Position numbers and translations under genes: made by a program. From the NCBI GenBank assembly GCA_019695435.1, contig JACTVF010000005.1, forward strand, positions 1-20,188: a stretch of DNA of 20,188 nucleotides, written 5' to 3'. A model generated the notes under the pieces. The model was not told where the DNA came from. It worked only from the letters and a program-made list of their open reading frames with translations, and ran no database searches. The stretch is from Methanoregulaceae archaeon (lineage in GTDB: Archaea > Halobacteriota > Methanomicrobia > Methanomicrobiales > Methanospirillaceae). Each line of letters starts with the position of its first letter. Position 1 is the stretch's first letter. Positions 14,612 to 20,188 of this stretch are shown here, in pieces.

Positions 14612-15322
14612 ATGCAACTTCCCCGCGGGACATTCCGCGAGATCAAAAAGAATCAGAACACCGGAGACCTCCTTAAAGAGCTTGAGCGGGTGAGGTTCTC
14701 CGGGATCTGCAGCATCTCGTACCGGGATGATGTCAGCACCCTCGTGCTGAAATCGGGAAGATGTATCCTTGCGGAATATGACACAGTCAAGGGAGATGCT
14801 GCACTTGATGGTCTTCTTCATGCCATCGCAGATAGGAATATTGATGCTGCACTCTCAACGCTAGACGAAGCGCAGATCCAACTCTCCCTTGAGTTCAACA
14901 ATGCCGAGCAGATCAAAAAAATCGGCCGTGCCTTACCGGCGTTCCAGAAACCAGTTCACCAGCCGGTGAATCCGGCTCACCGGATAATAATAAAAAAAAC
15001 TGGCCTGACTCCAGGAACTAATTTCTCTCCATCAGGAGAGAAATTATCAACTCCCGCGGCACGACTGCCGAAAATAAAGGCCGGTTCGCAGACGGCCCCC
15101 AAAAACCCTCTCAACGACCCTCCGGTATTGAACATAGCAGCAACCGCACCGGTTCCGGAAGAAAGGAAGATTCCGGCACGTGATACTACACCAACAGGTT
15201 CTGAAAGCGACCTTGATCTGCTTGATTCCATGAATCTTGATCAGATGACGGACAAGATCAGGGACGATTGCAGAACAGTGGTAAAACAGCTTCATCTGGA
15301 TCATCTGATGGACCGGGACTGA
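14612..15322 (+). CDS. DUF2226/PATAN-like protein with disordered linker and C-terminal helix
   Basis: A 236-residue protein. Residues 1-105 carry the same module as the gene at 13210: MQLPRGTFRE, LLKELERVRFSGICSIS, STLVLKSGRCILAEYD and GDAALDGLLHAI. Residues 106-195 are a Pro, Lys and Thr-rich linker with no predicted fold. Residues 199-233 are a charged helix (DLDLLDSMNLDQMTDKIRDD) that could bind a partner. No membrane segment is present. The gene is divergent from the roadblock gene and is followed after 16 bp by the anchored roadblock-like gene. The function is unknown; the shared module and position suggest an adaptor in the pilus-linked signalling set. A 12-bp perfect hairpin lies inside the linker-coding part. 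Confidence 0.72.
   Translation: MQLPRGTFREIKKNQNTGDLLKELERVRFSGICSISYRDDVSTLVLKSGRCILAEYDTVKGDAALDGLLHAIADRNIDAALSTLDEAQIQLSLEFNNAEQIKKIGRALPAFQKPVHQPVNPAHRIIIKKTGLTPGTNFSPSGEKLSTPAARLPKIKAGSQTAPKNPLNDPPVLNIAATAPVPEERKIPARDTTPTGSESDLDLLDSMNLDQMTDKIRDDCRTVVKQLHLDHLMDRD
15019..15046. repeat. 12-bp perfect inverted repeat inside a coding region
   Basis: The arms 15019-15030 and 15035-15046 pair perfectly around the loop ATCA. The arm sequence is TAATTTCTCTCC. It lies in the part of the gene that encodes the disordered linker, where the protein sequence is little constrained. Confidence 0.75.
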
Positions 15323-15338
15323 CAAAGGGGTCTGGCGT

Positions 15339-15908
15339 ATGTCCATCGTCTCTGGTATTGACAGTACTCTGCTCATCCTTGGTACGGGTATCACGGTCGC
15401 AATCTGTATTGCTGCAGGACTTGCAATAAAAAAAATCAGGGCCACTGCGAAGGCCAACCATGACAAAATCACTGCAGACCAGATCCGGATTCTCCGTTGC
15501 GTACAGAAGATCCCGATTGATACTAAGGGAGAATCCAACTACCACGGTACTGTCATTGCGTCTACTCCGCGTCCAAAGGATACTGACTGTATTCATGGCA
15601 GGTCGAATATTTCGGAGAGTCTGAGGGCTCTTGCGGAAAAATATTTCTTGGACGAGATTACACTCGCTACTGCAGACGGCCTGCTACTGGCCTCTTCCCA
15701 TGGGACACCTGCAGCTGATGACATCGCCCGTAACTGTGAGATCTATAATAGCAATCCCCGGGCCCGGCCTCCCGGAATCATACTGTTTGGTATGGAGCAT
15801 AAGGGGTCGTCCCTTGTAGGGGTTGTAAAAACAAAAGACCCGTTTATTCAGGAGCCCGGACAAGAACTGATATGCGAGACAATAGATATTTTAAACTGGT
15901 GGATATAA
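15339..15908 (+). CDS. Membrane-anchored roadblock-like protein
   Basis: A 189-residue protein. One membrane helix at about residues 9-30 (LLILGTGITVAICIAAGLAI) is followed by a basic stretch (KKIRATAKANHDK), placing the rest in the cytoplasm. Residues about 90-189 look like a divergent roadblock/LC7 fold: ISESLRALAEKYFLDEITLATADGLLLASS, then IILFGMEHKGSSLVGVVKTKDPFI and a final helix ELICETIDILNWWI. The match is weaker than for the other two roadblock genes, so the domain is inferred. The region between (35-88) has no clear fold. GGGG lies about 9 nt before the ATG, and the gene follows its neighbour by 16 bp, so they form an operon. It could hold soluble roadblock proteins at the membrane. 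Confidence 0.65.
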   Translation: MSIVSGIDSTLLILGTGITVAICIAAGLAIKKIRATAKANHDKITADQIRILRCVQKIPIDTKGESNYHGTVIASTPRPKDTDCIHGRSNISESLRALAEKYFLDEITLATADGLLLASSHGTPAADDIARNCEIYNSNPRARPPGIILFGMEHKGSSLVGVVKTKDPFIQEPGQELICETIDILNWWI

Positions 15909-15988
15909 CACGAATATGAAAAACATAAATACAAAATTTCTTTGTATGAATAGTTGTATGGCGTTATACTCAGGATGACAGGTGTTCG

Positions 15989-16786
15989 ATGGTCAGGGTA
16001 TATACGATTGCATCCGGAAAAGGAGGAACCGGTAAAACCACCGTTTCTGTTAATCTGGGAACAATGCTTGCCATACTGGGAAAAGAGACGTATCTTATGG
16101 ATGCCGATCTCGGCATGGCAAACATCGGCCTGATTCTGGGACTGCAGGATGCCCCGGTAACCCTGCATGAGATTCTTGCAGGAAAAAACAATATCGATGA
16201 AGGTATCTACAAGGGTCCGGCCGGACTAAAGGTTATTCCGAGCGGAATTTCGTTGCAGGGTTTCCAGCAGGCAGATCCGGACAAGATCCGTGACGTTTTA
16301 TCGGAGATTGTGAAACGGTGTGAGTTTTTGCTGATCGATGCACCTGCCGGAATCAGCAAGGACGGCGTTGTTCCTCTCGCTGTTGCAGATGAGGTTATTC
16401 TGGTTGTCAATCCCGAACTCTCTTCGATCGTCGATGCCTTAAAGACAAAAATCCTGACAGAAGTCGTAGGAGGGCATGTCCTCGGAACGATTATCAACCG
16501 CGTGGACCCGAACAAGAGCGAGATCATATCCAAGAAAATGGAAAAAGCGCTCGGGGTACGTGTCATCGGAATCATTCCGGAGGATGCCAACGTGAGGAGG
16601 GCTGCAGCCGCACGCGCCCCCATTGTGGTGAAATATCCGGATTCGCCGGCATCAATAGCAATACGGAGAATCGCATCAGGGCTTGCCGGCGTCGCCTTTA
16701 AGGAGGATACAGCCCGAGTCCCCCGGGAAGGATTCATCGAGCGGTTTTCAAAAGCGCTCTTCAAAAAGAAATCCGACATGAAATAG
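15989..16786 (+). CDS. minD: MinD/ParA-family ATPase
   Basis: A 265-residue ATPase. The deviant Walker A GKGGTGKTT (10-18) has the signature lysine (Lys11). MDADLGMANIGLILG (37-51) and LLIDAPAGISKD (about 114-125) are the switch regions, and IINRVDPNKSE follows later. MinD/ParA proteins dimerise with ATP and position other complexes in the cell. The last 20 residues, beginning REGFIERFSKALFKKKSD, can form an amphipathic helix like the membrane-targeting helix of bacterial MinD. It lies 80 bp after the roadblock-like gene; GGTG is 5 nt before the ATG and a TATA-like ACATAAATACAAA is near 15922-15934. No MinC or MinE is seen, so a role in pilus or chemosensory placement is likelier than division site choice (inference). 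Confidence 0.92.
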   Translation: MVRVYTIASGKGGTGKTTVSVNLGTMLAILGKETYLMDADLGMANIGLILGLQDAPVTLHEILAGKNNIDEGIYKGPAGLKVIPSGISLQGFQQADPDKIRDVLSEIVKRCEFLLIDAPAGISKDGVVPLAVADEVILVVNPELSSIVDALKTKILTEVVGGHVLGTIINRVDPNKSEIISKKMEKALGVRVIGIIPEDANVRRAAAARAPIVVKYPDSPASIAIRRIASGLAGVAFKEDTARVPREGFIERFSKALFKKKSDMK

Positions 16787-16792
16787 CCGGGT

Positions 16793-16848
16793 ATCATTTT
16801 TTTATTTTTTTCATTTTTTGGTCAGAGGCCCCCGAAGGGAGGTTTTTT
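16793..16848 (+). terminator. Terminator after minD
   Basis: Several T-runs (T7, T7, T6) at 16797-16819 follow the minD stop, then CCCCC-GAA-GGG-AGG and another T6 at 16843-16848. The second part resembles a hairpin-plus-T terminator. Two signals in tandem suggest firm termination. Confidence 0.5.
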
Positions 16849-17017
16849 AGTACCTTTCTGCCATCTTGAGTTCTGTCAGTGTCTTTTCACGGATATAAAC
16901 CGATACGCTAATCATCCTGTTCTTGTCATCCTCTCCCAGGCGGCAAGCCCGACATACTGCTTCTTGTTCGCGAGGATAACAAGGACCGAGATCCGGCAGG
17001 TGTTCAGCGGCCTTCAT
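16847..17017 (-). CDS. Possible small cysteine-containing protein (56 aa) or remnant of a larger gene
   Basis: On the minus strand a 56-codon frame from ATG 17017 encodes a protein with Cys13, Cys22 and Cys25 (CRAC) and the end ISVSVYIREKTLTELKMAERY, which alternates like real beta strands and helices. The frame is open for 17 codons further upstream without an ATG. A different frame directly upstream (17043-17111) reads YHLYFIQILIVEDGEMISNP and then stops, which would fit one frameshift in an originally longer gene. No clear ribosome binding site precedes ATG 17017. It follows the double V4R gene on the same strand. No family recognised; existence as a gene is uncertain. Confidence 0.35.
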   Translation of the reverse strand: MKAAEHLPDLGPCYPREQEAVCRACRLGEDDKNRMISVSVYIREKTLTELKMAERY

Positions 17018-17232
17018 AACCGCATCTTCACCGGTATTTACCTTACCGGCTACAGAAGGGGTTGGAGATCATCTCGCCATCTTCCACAATCAGAATCTGA
17101 ATAAAATATAGATGGTAGGGACAATGCGTGTCCCGCGGATATCGTCCCTCTCCGTGGAGATTCGCAACAGAATGGATCATGGAAAATTGGAGTTCAGCGA
17201 GTATCCACGCTGAGGGGCGGTATAAAACCGGC
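17018..17232. other. Gene-poor spacer upstream of the V4R stop codon
   Basis: Apart from the possible decayed frame at 17043-17111 (minus strand) I see no supported gene or RNA here. GGTTTTATACCGC near 17216-17228 could be a TATA element on the minus strand for whatever lies downstream. Confidence 0.35.
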
Positions 17233-18342
17233 TTATTCAGGCTTGTTGGTGATGGTAAAGACGCAGTACTCGTCACCTTTCGAACGGCACTTGATCTCAC
17301 GGCCCTGCACTTTGATCCCAAAGGATCCTTCAATTATTCCTGCAAGGAGGCCGGCAGTACAGTAACAGACGTTCTTTCCGGTATTCCCGAACGCTTCGGA
17401 TTCAACCGTATGTTCGAGCGTAATGGTCTTTTCCTTTTTTGCCTCGTTCCATTCGCTCTTGACCAAGTGGAACCAGCCCATCTGGGAATAGAAGGTAAAC
17501 GCCATATCAGAGAGCGTGGTTGGCTGGGTGATACCCATCTTCTTGTAGTGTTCGACATTCTCCTTACCCATGTCCATATAGGCACGGTAGTTTATCCCGC
17601 CCGCCGGCATCTCACCCATGGTCTTTTTAAGAGAGTTCATCATGGACGTGAAGACAAACCTAGGCATAATTACCACCGGATCATCGATCAGCTTGATCGT
17701 CCCTTCCACCGGCCTGTGGTCGATAAATTCGGTAATGGCAGAATCGCCTCTGACCACGGCCTGTGCCTTGAACTTCCAGCTGGGATCAACCTGGTCGACA
17801 ACAAACTCGCAGCAGTCATCACCATTTGCCACGCATTTGCGTTCAAGACAGTACCAGTTCTTACCGGTAACGGCCATCATTACCCCTTCAATCCACCCCA
17901 TATGGACGCCACAGACCGGCATCTTCCAGTCTTTCAAGATCTCCGCTTCAAAGGTGTGTTTTGTGCGGAGGATGATCCTCTTTTCGCTCTGTTCCACAAG
18001 TTCGAACGGGGCTCCCCAGCCCTGTTGGTGCTGGAGTTTGAAGACCAACAGGAGAAATTCTGCAGGGGATAAATTCATACCAAATTTTTTCAGGAGGTTG
18101 TACAGACCAAGGGAGCCCATTCCCACAGACCGGAACAACTTGCGTACTGCCTTTACGGCAAGTTTTTTGTTTAAGTGGGACTCGTACATCTCGTAAATTG
18201 CCTTGATCAGGTAATTGGGGTTGCTTGCCGTTTTCACACCGAAAACCGAGTATGAACCTGCAACCGGGTCAAGTTCGATATAGGGGGTGATATCCTTCTC
18301 CCCTTTGATCAGCGCCTCGAAATCTTCACGTCCTATCTTCAT
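17233..18342 (-). CDS. Protein with two V4R (4-vinyl reductase) domains
   Basis: A 369-residue soluble protein made of two V4R repeats. The first (about 40-185) ends in CLERKCVANGDDCCEFVV (165-182); the second (about 230-366) ends in EIKCRSKGDEYCVFTI (349-364). The C..KGD.YC pattern is the hallmark of V4R, a small-molecule-binding domain whose cysteines are thought to bind metal. Bacterial V4R proteins sense hydrocarbons or take part in bacteriochlorophyll synthesis; in methanogens they are mostly uncharacterised. The first 40 residues resemble no known domain. ATG 18342 is supported by a TATA box about 22-26 bp upstream and the absence of a ribosome binding site. There is no DNA-binding domain, so it is not a direct transcription factor. 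Confidence 0.82.
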   Translation of the reverse strand: MKIGREDFEALIKGEKDITPYIELDPVAGSYSVFGVKTASNPNYLIKAIYEMYESHLNKKLAVKAVRKLFRSVGMGSLGLYNLLKKFGMNLSPAEFLLLVFKLQHQQGWGAPFELVEQSEKRIILRTKHTFEAEILKDWKMPVCGVHMGWIEGVMMAVTGKNWYCLERKCVANGDDCCEFVVDQVDPSWKFKAQAVVRGDSAITEFIDHRPVEGTIKLIDDPVVIMPRFVFTSMMNSLKKTMGEMPAGGINYRAYMDMGKENVEHYKKMGITQPTTLSDMAFTFYSQMGWFHLVKSEWNEAKKEKTITLEHTVESEAFGNTGKNVCYCTAGLLAGIIEGSFGIKVQGREIKCRSKGDEYCVFTITNKPE

Positions 18343-18357
18343 GAGCGATCACTCAGT

Positions 18358-18373
18358 TATTATATAATTAAAG
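18358..18373 (-). promoter_or_regulatory. TATA box of V4R gene
   Basis: The minus strand reads TTTAATTATATAATAA, centred about 24 bp before the ATG at 18342. A leaderless or nearly leaderless message is predicted. Confidence 0.5.
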
Positions 18374-18454
18374 GATTTTGTCTTGATTTTGGATGCAGGT
18401 TTCATCAGTACTCAGAAAAAATCCGGTATAAATGGCCCATATACCCTTGTGGTA

Positions 18455-19066
18455 TTAAAGATCCAGGAAATGATCTGTGTGAGATTCATCAAAGGTGATC
18501 TGAAAATGAGTTACGGTCTGGGACCGATCCTGGACAAGGCAGGTATAGTTGCCGTGCATCACCCGGAAACTGACCGCCCCGTCCCCGGTGGTGATATCAC
18601 TCCCTACAATCGCTCCGTCTTTCCGGAGAGAGACGCGTATGCCGTTCTGCGGGTATTTTTCCCGCCGGACTGACAGGGTGATTACCCCGACACCCTGGCT
18701 TTTTTCCCCGATCTCCGGGACTATGTGCGTAATATTTTTCTCGATATGTCCCTTTTCAAAGATCCTGCATCCCATAACAAACGTACCGATGATCTCCGGT
18801 TCCCCGTCACAGAGGGTATACTGCCGGCCGGCCCTGATATGGACGACCGCCTTATCACCAAAAAGCGCCCCTTTTGCATCAACATAGAGCGCTCCCTCGG
18901 GTTCACCGTTTAAGAAGGCAAGGTAATACTCGCAGTCACCTTCTTTTGCCACGGCGATCGCATTCAGTCGCCGGGAAGCAGCAAACGTAAGCATTTCAGC
19001 AAGGGAAAAGGTGCCTTGGTATTTCGATCCTTCGATGATATTTTCCAGCGACCCCATAAGATCCAT
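18455..19066 (-). CDS. Unknown protein with N-terminal signalling-like module and C-terminal beta-sandwich
   Basis: A 203-residue soluble protein, family not recognised. Residues 1-110 (SLAEMLTFAASRRLNAIAVA, CEYYLAFLNGEPEGALYVD, KGALFGDKAVVHI) follow the same helix, strand, 'xLxxGxxxgAxY' plan as the modules at 13210 and 14612, though more loosely. Residues 125-203 look like a small beta-sandwich of the carboxypeptidase-regulatory/transthyretin type: VITLSVRREK, GIRVSLRKDGAIVGSDITTG, DGAVSFRVMHGNYTCLVQD. In known proteins such domains bind partners or sugars. ATG 19066 is supported by GAGAGG 8 nt upstream. It lies 112 bp upstream of the V4R gene on the same strand and may be co-transcribed or separately controlled by the TATA box of that gene. 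Confidence 0.6.
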   Translation of the reverse strand: MDLMGSLENIIEGSKYQGTFSLAEMLTFAASRRLNAIAVAKEGDCEYYLAFLNGEPEGALYVDAKGALFGDKAVVHIRAGRQYTLCDGEPEIIGTFVMGCRIFEKGHIEKNITHIVPEIGEKSQGVGVITLSVRREKYPQNGIRVSLRKDGAIVGSDITTGDGAVSFRVMHGNYTCLVQDRSQTVTHFQITFDESHTDHFLDL

Positions 19067-19319
19067 AAGAATATCCTCTCAGTACAATCCGGGGCGGGAA
19101 TTTCAGGATCTCCCACACATTGTTCTGAATGTTCTCAATTACTTATTCGTAACCGGTGTAATATATATTTGCGAAGGAATCTTCACACGAGAAAAGGGGC
19201 AGTTTAATCTGCCCTGATTCAGATGCAGGTACATCCCCTCGACCGCCATGCGGACCCGTCGCAGCCGGCATGGGAATCGCCATGCATAAGTTGTAGGAGA
19301 TGTAACGGTAATTTTGCTT
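19067..19319. promoter_or_regulatory. Divergent spacer between the unknown protein and the prepilin peptidase
   Basis: This 253-bp stretch has no supported gene. TAATATATATTTG near 19158-19170 is a TATA-like element readable in both directions. Rightward use would give a leader of about 120-130 nt containing a hairpin; leftward use would give about 70 nt. GGAG at 19296-19299 is too far from the ATG at 19320 to be a normal ribosome binding site. Confidence 0.4.
19197..19214 (+). repeat. Hairpin in the predicted leader of the prepilin peptidase gene
   Basis: GGGCAG-TTTAAT-CTGCCC forms a perfect 6-bp stem with a 6-nt loop, about 105 nt before the start codon at 19320. No T-tract follows it, so it is not an obvious terminator. 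Confidence 0.5.
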
Positions 19320-20188
19320 ATGATATTTTATCCGATGGTGATCTCAGCTGTTGCGGTTCTTGCTACCCTTGTCTATGCCTCGTACCTGGACATCAGGGAT
19401 CGTCGCGTACCGTTCATGACATGGTACCCGATGCTTGCTATAGGAATCTCCGCAACGATCGTGCTCTTCTACCAGCAGACCGGAAATATCAGCCTGATCT
19501 TCGGATATCTCGCACTGGTTGCCAGTTTCCTTTACGCAGACTATCTCGACAACCGCAACCCCGGAATCCCGTTCAGATTCCCGTACCTTGCAGCCGTTCT
19601 TGCCCTTCCCGTCATCTCCTGGTTTATTATACCGACCATTTCAACGGGAAAACTGCCCGAACTCCAGCTCATTCCCTGGTACGTGCTGTTTGTCGGGTTG
19701 CTTGGGTATGTCTCCTACCGGGAATACAAAAAACAGCCAGGGCGGAAACTCAAGGCAAAACAGATAAAAAAAGATGCCATGAAGGAATCAAACATTGAAG
19801 AGGTGCTGAGCCGCTGGTATTCCGTGCTGGTCATCGTCATCCTTGCGATTGCATCCTTCTATATGATTGGCGGCGGGAGCTGGGGTGTTTCCGGCATCTA
19901 TATCGCCCTTGCTGCTGTCTTCTGCGGGGTGTTTTATGTCTTCGGGCAGATGCACCTCTTTGGCGGTGCCGACGCATGGGCGCTCATCTTTATTGCCTTC
20001 TGCATCCCGACGTTCCCGATCACCCCGCTCCTGAATACGCCGCCGCTCGGGTTTCTCTCGTTCTCTGTGCTGATCAACGCGCTGATCCTCAACCTTGTGG
20101 CACCGGTGGGCATTTTTATCATAAATATCGTGAAAGGAAACCGCGCCCCGCTGCAGTACATGTTCTTCGGGTTCCCGGTGAAAGGTGA
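19320..20188 (+). CDS. Archaeal prepilin peptidase, A24 family (3' end outside window)
   Basis: The first 289 codons of a polytopic membrane aspartic protease that cleaves the signal peptide of pilins and archaellins. The two catalytic aspartates are visible: Asp24 in YLDIRDRRVP and Asp218 in GGADAWAL, the GxGD-type motif with Ala before the Asp, as in many archaeal members. Membrane helices are predicted at about 5-22, 35-53, 59-72, 86-104, 116-131, 168-183, 190-208, 220-232 and 249-273. A basic loop (134-158) separates the two aspartate regions. FlaK is about 230 residues, so this is a longer type. The frame runs to the window edge. ATG 19320 is the first start; no ribosome binding site fits well. 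Confidence 0.88.
   Translation, partial: MIFYPMVISAVAVLATLVYASYLDIRDRRVPFMTWYPMLAIGISATIVLFYQQTGNISLIFGYLALVASFLYADYLDNRNPGIPFRFPYLAAVLALPVISWFIIPTISTGKLPELQLIPWYVLFVGLLGYVSYREYKKQPGRKLKAKQIKKDAMKESNIEEVLSRWYSVLVIVILAIASFYMIGGGSWGVSGIYIALAAVFCGVFYVFGQMHLFGGADAWALIFIAFCIPTFPITPLLNTPPLGFLSFSVLINALILNLVAPVGIFIINIVKGNRAPLQYMFFGFPVKG

Noticed and set aside
17128..18072. Long open frame of about 314 codons on the + strand
   Set aside because: It lies antisense to the double V4R gene, whose domain motifs are intact, and its own translation shows no family pattern. It is a shadow of codon bias.
19223..19798. Open frame of about 191 codons on the + strand
   Set aside because: It is out of frame with the prepilin peptidase, whose Asp motifs and membrane helices are clear; the alternative is Cys/Arg/Pro-rich noise.
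1..20188. CRISPR array, tRNA or rRNA genes, integrase or phage genes
   Set aside because: No regularly spaced direct repeats, cloverleaf-like sequences with conserved arms, ribosomal RNA segments or phage-type proteins were recognised by eye.

Overview
The window looks like chromosomal DNA of a methanogenic archaeon, most likely of the Methanomicrobiales (a Methanoregula-like lineage is my guess from gene content, not proven). The evidence is an archaeal initiation factor aIF1, the archaea-restricted families DUF371 and HVO_0476, a cobyric acid synthase, an archaeal type IV pilus/archaellum-type motor, and several promoters whose TATA box lies about 26 bp upstream of the start codon, which implies leaderless mRNAs. 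Other genes carry GGAGG-type ribosome binding sites. No rRNA, tRNA or CRISPR array was recognised.

Left part (1-8.6 kb): mixed housekeeping genes. The 3' end of xseA overlaps xseB (exonuclease VII). xseB overlaps tail to tail with a DUF371 gene, which is divergent from an HVO_0476-type zinc finger gene. From about 2.0 to 4.2 kb comes an AT-richer patch. It holds a membrane-anchored FKBP-like protein, a truncated DDE transposase, a 62-residue two-helix membrane protein and a lipoprotein cupredoxin. A CBS-CBS-ParB-like protein, a sugar-1-phosphate nucleotidyltransferase with a left-handed beta-helix tail, a small cysteine-rich protein, cbiP and aIF1 follow.

Middle (8.7-16.8 kb): the most coherent block. 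A leftward set encodes a roadblock/LC7 protein, a two-domain protein ending in a roadblock domain, a secretion ATPase with an unusual 200-residue disordered N-terminus, and two GspF/TadC-type membrane platform proteins. The last three are packed with an 8-bp overlap and a 1-bp gap. A divergent rightward set encodes a protein with the same N-terminal module plus a disordered linker, a membrane-anchored roadblock-like protein, and a MinD/ParA ATPase with a putative C-terminal membrane-targeting helix. The 282-bp divergent spacer has symmetric inverted-repeat arms around a TATA-like sequence.

Right part (16.8-20.2 kb): a 435-bp gene-poor stretch that may hold a decayed or small cysteine-containing gene, a double V4R-domain protein, a protein with an N-terminal module somewhat like the pilus-linked ones, and the 5' part of an A24-type prepilin peptidase that runs off the window.

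The ATPase, platform proteins and peptidase are parts of a type IV pilus-like machine. The roadblock, MinD and shared N-terminal-module proteins around them are best read, by inference, as its localisation or switching apparatus. No pilin gene is visible in the window, so the substrate of the machine is unknown.
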